A DNA stretch of 64,000 nt from Echinometra lucunter (lineage: Eukaryota > Echinodermata > Echinoidea > Camarodonta > Echinometridae): assembly GCA_029962745.1 (NCBI GenBank), contig CM057165.1:6334730-6398729 (forward strand), given 5' to 3'. The notes below the pieces were generated by a model. The model did no database searches. It had not been told where the DNA came from and was given only the letters and a program-made list of their open reading frames with translations. The position numbers were made by a program, and so were the translations under genes. Positions 36,001 through 48,000 of this stretch are shown here, in pieces (positions within the stretch are counted from its first letter, which is position 1; every line of letters begins with the position of its first letter).

Positions 36001-39000
36001 CTCAATTGACTGCTACAATAGAAATGTACGCCCACCCATAGGGAACATAACAGCTCCGATAGAAATCACCTATAACCCTATATTCGCCTGCACACAGTAC
36101 CTCTCCAACCTCCAACCCCATATATTTTGGGGAAACGGAACACGTCTTGGTCTCTACAATAAATTGAAGCCATATAGGGAAAACTGCTCGCATCCAGGAT
36201 GGCTAATTCTTCAGCAGATGAAGGCGTTAGAGGCAAGGGACAGGCCAGCCCTCCAGCTTCCAGAATCCGATCTAAGACGGAGGGCCGTCACAATATTCAC
36301 AACAAATGATATTCCTTCATAAATTGTCATAAAGCCATCACAAAATGAAAATTTCTAAGCCTCACATTTTACACCACTCGCAGCCTCGCTGATACCAACC
36401 AGAACAAGCACAATGTAGTAATTTTTTGTCAAATAGCAACTTTTGCTTACTCATTGGACACTCAAACATAAATAATTTTCTGATTTATTGGTGTCATTTG
36501 TTGAGAGGACTTTTCCAACTGTATTTTTTTTTGGGGGGGGGATGCACTGGGAAGAGTCAAAAACTTTGCTGATTAATATTTAAATTGCTAGTTTGGTTTC
36601 TGTTGTTCTTTTTCTTAGGAAAAGTTTTTCATACATTCTGTATAAAATAGACTGTCTATTACATGTAATTTGGAGAGAGTCTCCCAGTATGATTTCTGAA
36701 ATAATTGCAACTAAAAATGTGGCCAAGAAATATCTTATTTACTCTTTCACTACTGAATTCTCATGGTTCTATTTTTGTACAAAGCGTAGTGGGGGGGGGG
36801 GGTATTTCCTAAAAAGCTACTACATGTACCTGCAACCTGCAATAAAGAGAAATACTGCTCTTCTTTTCATTCTTTTAATAGAAGATGTACATGTACCTTG
36901 AAAATGTCAAGCTCAGCTCCAGAATAAATTGCTTTGAAGAGATGCAGAAAAAATGAATGCATTGAAATGTATCAGATTTAACAAGAAATACAAGTATCAA
37001 ACAAAGAAAAGGGACCAATTTTAATACAATCTGCATCATAAAATACAAATTTAGACTCACTCTGGCATTTAGGGTGTGGTTTTCGGTTTTCACTGTATCT
37101 TCTACACAATTCATCCTTCATTACTTTTCAGGTCTACTGAAAATACACAAAAGACTTTTTTCCCACAGCCCTCTATTGATAATCCCCATATTAAAGGTAA
37201 TAAACAGTAGTGGTAGCAAAATGAAAGTTGGCATGAAACTGCTCAAATATAGTCTCATATTGTTCAGCTTGCATGAAAAAAATACACGAGTGGGATAATC
37301 AAGTATTCTATTCACAATTTTCGGTGATTTTCAGTAGCATAATTAATTCAAATGATCGTATATCAACCTTCACCTTATACCTTCACTACAGGACCACCTA
37401 CCCTGACGCTCTTGGCTCAACGGCGCATAGCGGTTCGCACACAATGAGAATTTTCGATGCGGGCCTGCTCTGAGAACTCAACGTATCTTCCGTTGATATT
37501 TTAGCCATTTCTAAACAAATATTTTTCAAAAAAACGTCAACTATGTTCGAAATTAGTCATTCTACATCAGTTCATGTAGTAATTTTCATCCCACCTAACA
37601 AAGTAGTTAAATATTCAAAGCCCCACCTTTCCCGCTACTGCTTATTACCTTTAAGCTTGACCTAGAACTATTGCTCTCTGAAATACATATAGGAATAGTG
37701 CTGAATATTTCTTTTTCAATGACAGGAAAAACTATGGAGAACAATGTGGATCACAAATTGAATAAGGCAGCCTGGTTTATGAGTTTCTGTTTTTATTCCC
37801 CCCACTTTTGATCACTTATGACTTTATTTCCAAGAAATTGATTTTTAAAGTTTCCCATAGCTCAATTTGATATTGTTATGAGAACCTTTCATCCTTATGA
37901 TTTTGTTATCAATATAATTTTCTTCGAACTTATTTGATCTCTTTGTCTGATTTGATTTTCTTCTATTGATACATGTAGCAAGTTACTCTGTGACCTGACT
38001 TTCCCCAAACCAGGGTTTCCTTTTTGAAATAAAAAGAGTAACCGACAGTCCTGCCTGTACTATACATATTGTGTGTGTGTGCTTTTTTCCATGGAAGGAA
38101 GTTTACCAATGGCAAAAACATACAGAAACCATGCTGAAGCGGCTTTTCCTTGGTTTGTCAGATGCCTTTTCTTTCAAAACAATGTCTTGGTACATGTACA
38201 TGTAAGTTAGATTCACTGTTACTTCTTTCTATAAAAATAAGCTTTTCTAGGCGTGTCAGGTGCATGGTCTTTAAAAACAATGCCCTGTGATTAAATTGCA
38301 TAGAGATAATGAACATTAAATGCCCTCCCCATAAAATCTTATGCTTGTGTATTTTTTCATACTCTGTATATTAACAACAACAACAACAAATCCAATTTTT
38401 GATACAATGCCCTACATGTATTTCAGTATTTACATATATATGTGTACATGCATGTATGGTCTTACCTGCCCCATCATTGAACATACCTTGGAAAAAGAAA
38501 CAAAAATAGAGGTATAAGGTGCGTCCTCATCAGCTCAAAGAATAGCCTGCCATTTCCTGAACCTATGAATTAGCCAAATCAGAGAATAGAATCTCGAATG
38601 TAGATGGAATTTGGTCACTGTTTCGTTCAAAATATAAGCCACCCCAATCTTGGCAGAATAACTACAGGTGTACCTGCTAATTTGCAAAAAAGCTGGCTTT
38701 TTTTGGACACGTCTTAGTCAGCTTGAGCTTCAGGAGCTTGCTTATCAATCCCATCATGCACGTGCGCTAACATTGGGCTATGTATCAGTATGTGTAGCTT
38801 GAGCTAGATTGCAATACTGTACGGGGCTTAAGCTGATGAGGACCCACCCACCTACATGTATATACTCATTTCTTTACCAACTTGAAATCTAGGATACTAC
38901 ATACACAGTTGAGTTCATGAACCTGATCAGGTCACCCCATAGACCTGTTCATTTTCGGTGCTGTTTTATATACTAATGTCTAAATGGGGGGCTTCGAGCA

Positions 39001-42000
39001 TGCCTAACATGACTAACATCTCAAGGCACCTGACCCATGGCATAACCCATTGAATCATCTTTTCTTCTTTTTTGGAAGCCCTCCCAGTAATGGCTGACAT
39101 GAGCTACATGTGTTCTGAAACTGAATTTGTCTATTCCATGGAGCTATACAAGGTGGGTTTTCATCAGCTTGGGCTTGGAAAAGGGCCCACTATTTCAGGA
39201 TCTAGGGCATCAGCCCGAACTCCGCTGAAGCGTGCAATCATGTCTACATGTACATGTATATCGGCACAAGCTCCGTACATTGCAATGTATGCAATGTACA
39301 TGTAACCTGATATTGGCGCACGTGCAAGGTAGGATTGATAACAACTCCTGAAGCTCGAGCTGGCAGATACAGGGAATAATTTTCCCGGTATCGCATTCAC
39401 TTATTCGCAGAATAGCCCGCTATTTTGCAAATTAGCGGGCTATTCTGCAAAGAATTTCAATATTTGGTGGCTAACTTTTTCAGCAAAATGGCGGGCTAAT
39501 TGCATATTCATTTGAAAATTGCATGTAGCTCGCTGTTCTCTGATCGGGCAAATTCAAGGGATCTGGGGCCCATGGCATAAAACCAAATCAAATGCAACTT
39601 GATTTTCAGCCATTCAGAAGCGCCCAGGCATTTAGCACAGGTGCCTTTGATTTTTTTTTAAAATTGCGTTTGATTGCAGTGTTGCATGCAACAGGCCCAG
39701 AAAATAGGAGACTATTCTTCCAGCTGCAGCTGATGAGGACAGACCAGGCAGACCCATTGTATGAACTCTTTCATGGCCTCATGCCCCATATGTATGGGGT
39801 AGGGTTATTTTGTGTTTGTCCAGTGAGAGGTGCAACTATTATCCAAACCAAATAGACTGTATACCAACCCACCTTCACCTCTGTGAGAGATGCACTGTAA
39901 TTTGCATACAATAACACTGCTCCTTTGGAAGAGTTGTTGTTTGTTTTGCTTTTTGTCCAAATGTGCAGGGCAGTGTTTAACTTGGGTAGTTGGTCCGGGG
40001 TCTCAGGCAAATGTAGCTACATGTAAGTAATACTGAACTGGTGTATTGGTATGCAGTTAAGGTGCTTTCAGACATGATGCGACAGTGTTGTACCACACTG
40101 TGGCACCACACTGTTTCGTCTTCACACATGATGAGACTTTGTGTCAGCACATATGCTACTGAACGCGCATTAACGCGTCAATTCTCAATAAGAGAGCATA
40201 TTGTCAAAACTTGCGCACGCTTGCGCAAGCAATCTCATGGCAACAATTTTTGCGCTAACGTTTTAGAAATTTGATTGGTGCGCATTTTTTGTGTATCTAG
40301 GCAGCAAAAAAAAGTGTGTCCTGCCTCGGCGACATATTTTTGTCGCCCTATACCCCATAGGCTTGTACACAAAAAAGTGTGGTGACACAGCGTGCTACCA
40401 CACTGTCGCATCATGTGTGAAAGCACCTTTATTCATAATTATGGAAACTAGAGTTACATGTACACATGTACAGTGTATTTGTTTGTGATGTATCTACAAT
40501 GTAGCTGTTTTATAAATGACAATCAATACAGATGAGGAATTTTTACAGCTTGTACGAAAGAAGTAGAAAAGATCAGACCATTGTTTTCCATGTTGTGAAT
40601 TACAAGGCCTCAGTAAGAACAAGGGCTTGGGAGACAAGGACACTTGAAATCAAAGTCTTGACCCCCCCCCCCCCCAAAAAAAAAAAAAATAAAATAAATA
40701 AATGAATAAATAAATAATAGAAATTTTACAGCTTCATGCACTGGAGTCACAATCCAGATTTCAGACCCCAGTGCAAAAGTTAGCAGACCTTATGGAGAAT
40801 AAAACCAAACTGGGTATAATATATTTAGAGACAATGCAGTGAGCTGAATTTCATACACTTAGGGGTTAGACGAACTGGCATTGGACCAAATGGCAATTTA
40901 CCTCCGTACATGTTGTAAGGGAGTCAATGGTCTGAAGTTGGCTCATGAACAAGAATCTTCATGTGACGTTATCATATAGGGGGCAGCAGCAGCACCAGAA
41001 CTGCGGGGGGGGGGGGGGGGGATGACAGATATAAAAATGCTTCAACAGTCACCCTTCCATTTCTCTCTCGCCATCCCTCCCCCCCCCAAAAAAAAACAAA
41101 CAAACAAACAAACAAACAAACAAACAAGGGGAGGAAAAGGAGAAATGAAAGTCATTTAGAATGATCAGATATTTAACACGAGGGAGATACAATGCAAAAT
41201 TCAAATTCAAATTCAAGTTCAAAATCAGAACAAAACAGAACAAAACTTAATGTAACAGAAGCATGTTGATACATACATGTGCATGTAAAAAGGCATTGAA
41301 TTTTGAAGAAAAAAAAAAAAGAAATTTCAACTTTTCAAAATTTTCAGTCTGAAAGTCTGAAAGTATCTGAAAATCCCTGAACTTTTAGAAGAAGCATGGG
41401 GAGGACTGGCAAACCTGGATTTGTCCCCCTTCATGTAGCTGCTCCCATTAAAGGCATTGGCTAACTTTGTGAGCAGCTGATTTAAAAAATTCTCAAACTA
41501 AGATGAAACATGTGTATGAGTACTTGTATTTATACTCAAAAACCCTGAAACCAACCATAATTTGGAAGGAAAAGCTATAAGTTAGATGCAAACCGTGATT
41601 TTATTAGCTTTCGTCTCGAGAGACACTGAACTAAGAGGACCGTTTGCGCGAATTCAAAAATACCGTTACTTGCCTTCCGCCGCGTGATAGTCAATACACA
41701 CAGTGCGGTCTGTTGAGTCATGTGCGCATGCGCACTCCTTACGTTGGGTCTATGCAACCGACCCTCGTATATTTTTCAAACATTGATTCACATTTCTAAT
41801 ATTTAAAAATACTTCCTGTGGATATTATGCTCTGAAACTTTCACACTGGTATTTTTACACTATAACCCTAATGTTTATCCCATTTTTAAGTAACAAAATG
41901 AGATTTTTTTAAAATCATAACAATGTTAGCCAATGCCTTTAATGTTAAACCCAATCTTGCCTCTACTGACATTTGCATGCACTTCTAGAAATAGCTCTTT

Positions 42001-45000
42001 CCCAGTAACGTAGGCCCTACTCCTTCCATCTTGGCTGTTGGAATCCAAAACATTTATCCCTGATTCAAACTGCATCAGCTTGTATACCAGTGCACAGTCA
42101 TGGTATGCAATTAACAATCACTTCATATCTGAAATCGCTGAGCATCAACGACACATCGTTCTTTGGCTGACAAAATGTCAGCTGTGTTGCCGTGTCACGC
42201 CTCATCCCCGCCCCGCCCCTACCCTGGCTGCTGCCATTCATTCGGTGTTGGCAGTCTAGTCTACAGACCCAGACTCTGTTTTCACACTGGAGCGTGATAT
42301 TACGTGTATAAAGCTAATAACCCTTGAGTTGCACCTAACTTTGCCAGTCTCCGGCTACATGTATAGTACAGCATAGTTTGTATAGCTCAGTTAGTCTCAG
42401 AGTTCAGATACTCCGATTCATGTTTCGACTGACCAGGGTTTGTGCCCGCAAACTATCAACAGTCTGCCATTCAGATCTACATGTACTTACTACACAGACA
42501 TCCCCATTTTAGTATTGTTTACATCACCTCGGTTGACCACCCTTTCCACCTCACTTGTTACCATTTATAACCATGGACCCTCTTGTAGTCCCTGCAGGGC
42601 AATTGTAAATAAGCCCCTCTTTTGTAGACAGGTACATGTACATGTAAATGGACATAGATGTATGTACAGTGTGTACTGGTATTGAAAATTTGAATCCTCC
42701 CCCCCCCCCCACCCCACCCCCCATATAAATTGGGGAAAAATAGAATAAGATGTACCTGTAGCAGAAGATTGAAATGGATATTTAATTGTTTGTTTATTTG
42801 GTAGAGACATTTAAGTTCAAATTGAATTGAGAAGGACACAAATGGCGGATTTGGAGGCACAACTGGCCTGTCCCCCTGTTGTTTTGTGAAAGCCAGTTAT
42901 AGCAAAGTATACACAACCCAGATTGTGCCCCCTTTCCATTTGGAGGTAATGGCCTTCTTTTGTTTTTGTTGTTGTTATCTTTTTGCTTTTGTCAGAGAAT
43001 TTTGTAGTAAAAGTATGATCATGACCCTAAAGTTGACTAGGTTATACATTGCCAGCATTTGTACAAATATGATAGATATGTAGAAGCAAATGAACATACT
43101 CTTCATCTTTTCATCCACAGAATGACAGGGTAGTAGATTTGTTTTGACTTTCCAATGTTGTGCCAAGTTTTCCCTGGCATCCTCGCTCTCAGCAAACAGT
43201 ATCTGCATGAGTAGGGTGTGCACTTCAGTGACATTCCCAGGTTTTTAGCTTTCGTGCGGGGCTGTCGCCTCGTTCGTATTAACTTTTGGGTCCAGAATAG
43301 ACCCTCTGTGGCTGCGAATATGAAAGGGAATCACATCATAGAATGTAGGAAATTAACATACATTGTCCATTTATTTGATTTTTTGTTAGTTTACATTTCT
43401 TTAGGGGATTTCTACATGTAATTCAGGGAAAAGAAAGTCGAAGGATAACTGATTTCTCTTTCTGCCAGATCCTTTATTTCGTTTACTTTCCCCTCTTGTT
43501 CCATAAGTCAAGACTGTTTACTCCCCTTTTTACTATTGATGGTGTCAGTATCTTGAGGAGAGAGTTTGATTTTCTTTCTGACTTTTCAATTACATATGAC
43601 AAGGACGTGCTTAATGCAATATTTGTTAGTCGTGACTGACTTGTATTTAACCACTTTAAGAACCAAGATGGAACAGCATGTGCGAATCACATGATCGTCA
43701 CCTGCACATCTCCTACATGTACCGTATGTACAATGTACTTCGGCAAGTTGAATTCCACATCAATACCAATATTGATTTTGGGGGATTATCCGTAGAGGAT
43801 TATGGGAGAAGAAGTTTATTTTGATTATTTTCAGTAGACCTGAAAAACATGAACAATGACATTAAAAATTATCAAAACCGCACATTAATTGCTGCTAGAA
43901 TGAATTTGAAATTGTATTACCAGTAAATAACGAAGATTCTGTTATTTAAGCAGAGTTCCAAAAGTGTACATGTGCATTAAATGTGGTGAAAAAGAAAAGA
44001 AAAAGCTTGCTTCATTCATTACACTGTATACATGTACATGTATATGTAGTCCATAATGTATTTCACCAAAACAATCAGGGGAGAATGCAAAAATTAGTTA
44101 TTTTTGTCATAAAATTCAACCTGGTGATGGTTGTTATTGGCAACATTGGTCTTTAATACTAGAAGATGCTCCCAGAACTTCTTTTGTAACAGAAAAAAAA
44201 CTCAGGATACATTGTATACAGTTAATATCAGGTTTTGTTACAGAATTGTTATACATGTATATTCCTACATTGTAGACAGAGTCTTGTACATCTACCTGTA
44301 TTATCTAATTTTAGCCCTTGGCTTTCATTCCTTTCTATCTCTACACAGGAACTCAAGAACATGCTATACGATGCCCAGAGAGCAGCTCCAGAAGCAGATG
44401 GTAGGTTGTGCCATTTTTTAAGGAAAGAAGAAATATCTGAGCCTCATTAAAATTTATCATGTAACATTATTTTCCTTCCTTTACATATATGTTCAGGTCC
44501 CAAAAGTATTAAGTAAATAATTAAAGGAATAAATATATAAATAAATGAATGAATGAATGAATGAATGAATATATGAATAGATAAGTGAGTGAATGAATGA
44601 ATGAATGAATGAATGAATATATGAATAGATAAGTGAGTGAATGAATAAATAGATAAATATTAAAATAAAATAAATAAATAAATATGTAAATGAATAAATA
44701 CATGTAAATAAATTAATACATGTAAATAAATAAATTAATTAATCAGTGAATGAATACATAAGATTACTGAATGAATGAATGTATTGATGAATAAATAGAT
44801 AAATAGATATAATTGAAATATATACAAAATTATTAAATCAACCGCTTAGTAGATAAATTGATTGATTTATGACCACATGCAAATAGATGAATGAATGAAT
44901 GAATGATTAATTGGATAAATTAATAGATAAATTAATAAATTGATAAAGTAATAAAGGAATAACAAACAAATTTCCAAAGAGGTACAATCCCAATGTTAAA

Positions 45001-48000
45001 CTGGCCAAGAGTAGTGTGATGATATGGCTGGCCAGGCAACCCAATTAAAGCAAGGCTTGGTTTATTTTGTAATTGTTAGACATTAGCCCCAAATCAAGTA
45101 AACATATAATATTTGAAATACAGATACACTAAAAATGAAATTGTTTCCAAAAGATGTATTAATGCATGAACAGAATACCTTTAACAATCTCAGGAAATTC
45201 GGCAGTTCCTCTGTAGGAAGTGAGAAAGGCGATTAGTAATTCACCTTGGGACAAGTGAAGGGGAGAAAAGATATATCGAGATGGAGGGAGGGGGGAAGGA
45301 GCAGGAATCAAGCTACATGTAGCAGACACACTCATGTTATATAAAAGTATTCCTGGGCACTGTTTAATGAAAGTTGTCAGCACTGGCAGTTGTCAGTCTC
45401 TTACAGTTACCATAGTAACAGTCAGTGACTAACAGTTACCAAAGTAACAGTCAGTGATCAGTGCTTCTCAGCCAATCAAAACCAAGGATTTTACTGAAAT
45501 TGTCAGTGACTGACAGCTTTCATGAAATGGTCCCCTGTTCTGCCAAAGAGAACTGAAATATAGTAATTCATGTTGTGATTTCAATGGATGTATTCATATA
45601 CCTTTTTTTTTTTTTGGCGGGGGGGGGGGGGGCTCTCCTCCTTTTGCAGGGCTCGACACTAACAAGTGCCCTTCACACTAGAGCCGGGGGGGGGGGGGGG
45701 GAGAGGTATGTCTCATTGAGCCCTTTACATCATCCACGTACATGAAAACGCGTACAAAGGGTACTTTTTTCAACATGATCAGGCACATAACACGTTTAGG
45801 GTATCACAGCAAAAACCTGGAAAAAGGGTATCAAATTCAGAGGTGATGAGGCAGTCCTAGAAGAAAATACTTGTTAAAGTGATTACACAATGGTAATTTT
45901 TTTTAAAAATATATAATCGAGAATAGAATCATAAGAAGAATAATATTAAAAATATGATGATTTTCAATCGAAATCAATGTATTTTGGCTAATTTTCTCAT
46001 AAAAAGTCAAGAGCTGACCCAAAAATTTGAGTATGAGTTATGACGTCAAAGTGGGTACCCAGCTTCGGGCATTGCAGTTGTGCTGCGCGCTAGACTGTAT
46101 GATATGTATTATACCTTGCGCGCATTTTGCTAGAAGTGCGCGACAAGGTACCCACTTTGACGTCATTTTGACGTCAAAGTGGGTACCCAATTGAAACTGG
46201 GTCACAGCTGAGGGGTCAAAAATATCCTGAAATCTTACCACATTTGGGGGTTTCCTTGGCAACACGACTTAAAAAAATTTTTTAGGCAGATGATTTTCTG
46301 CTCATAAAATAATGCTCTTTTAAATGAACTAACATTGTTTCAGCATTGGGTACTCCCTTTAAGGGTATAAAAGTCAGAGATGTTAGACAGGTTTCTCTGT
46401 TTAGGGTATCAAAATCACTAAAAAAACCTCAAAGTCCCTCCTAAAGCTTCATCAGAAAAATCTGTCATCTTTGTTCTGTTGCATAAAATGATTGTCCAAG
46501 ATCTAGCAAAGTCATATCATAATTAGTTAATGGAAAAACCTCATCCTATGCTCTTTACCCTGTTTGAAAAGAAGTACAGTAGTAGTCATAGTAAGTTGGA
46601 AAGTACACAATAGCTCCACTTTATTAGTACATTGTAGTTCATAATGAGCCTGTTTACAAAGTGGTTCAGAAGTGAAATGAAATAAATAAAATGTCTTGTA
46701 TCATTCCCAATTTCTTTCTTCCTCTTTTCAGTCTCTGGGGAGGCTCAGGTGGATCGGCACTTTGTCCAATTTGAGGAGAAATTCTTCCAGTTTTGTGAGA
46801 AAGAGCTCTCCAAAATCAATACCTTTTTCTCAGGTGAGTGACACGGTTACAGTTGCTCCAGTACCAAAGGGATCTTTAGACCAGACTGTGTCTGTTCCAT
46901 TGACCTCGTCTAGAGTTCACTGCATTCTTTTTCTTTATGGTCCTATTATAAATCTTACGTTGTCATAGCTCTTACAATGAGAGTTTGTTTTGAACAAGGT
47001 CCCATGTCTTCCTGCACAGGGCCCTGTTTCATAAAACTTGCTACCAGTAACAACTGCCACATTTCTATGACAAATTTGCTCTCAGCCAGTCATGGTGCAA
47101 GGATTTCAGTAGCTTATAACAGTTATTGCAACTTGTTATTGATAACAAGTTTTATGAATCTGGGGCTAACCCTGTTCACATTTAAAGCAGCAAACCACTG
47201 CAATAAACCCCTGCAGTTTTTTTGCATTTAAATGAATGGTACAGGTAACCGGGCATATTGGCTCAATTGATAGAGCGTCCTCATGAACGGGAGGTCGTAG
47301 GTTCGATCCCCGGCTGAGTCATACCAAAGACTTACAAAAATGGGACCTTCTGCCTTCTAGCCAGGTGCTCGGCATACAAGAATGGAGAAGGGTAATAATA
47401 ACAAATTATGTTATGCAGGGCCCACTTGAAGATTAGCTGATAGCTAAAGTGGTTACCCTGGATAAAGTAGGACTATTATTATTATTATTATTATTATTAT
47501 TATCATGAGCTGGCACAAAAAACCCACTAAGGCAAGAGGCACATTTCTAGCCTTCTGGTAGGAAAATGATGCGGACCAATCAAATTCCTGTGAAATTAGC
47601 ACAAATTATGACGTCAAAAGTTTGTTCGCGCAACTTTTGGCAAAACTCTCTTTCATGTGCAGTTGACACGTTAATGCACGTCTCATTGTCTTTGGCGGAT
47701 TGCAGCTGGATATTAATGAGCTGTACATGTAAAGTAACTTTGAAATGTCTATTGCAAAATGAGTCGAAACCGTTAGTGGAAAGCATTAGTTTCTAATAAT
47801 ATGGGTCGTGACATGTCCTAATGCACCAGACCATGGTTGTTTTTGCTTCTTTACACAGATTTATGTTCAAAGTACAATGTACATAACTTTTGTTTTCCTG
47901 TCTGGGTCAAGAGTTATTTCTGCCACTTGAGTGATCAAAGTATTTGATTTTTTTTTGACAACAGGGAAAGATAAAAGACCAATATTTTACTAAAAAGATT

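Larger units (their letters stand above)
33017..44348 (+). other. XPR1 intron 1 (11.3 kb)
   Basis: Bounded by donor GTGAGT and acceptor CTCTACACAG. Besides the elements listed separately (TIR elements at 33145, 34927, 38519, 39151, 40060 and 41452, the LTR-like unit at 35571 and SINE pieces) I see no conserved coding sequence. Short ORFs such as 34419-34631, 39072-39305 and 42440-42685 show no recognisable domain. Confidence 0.85.

Noticed and set aside
42376..42453. Functional tRNA gene
   Set aside because: The acceptor ends pair and the A box is fair, but the B box and anticodon arm are poor, so I list it only as a tRNA-like relic.
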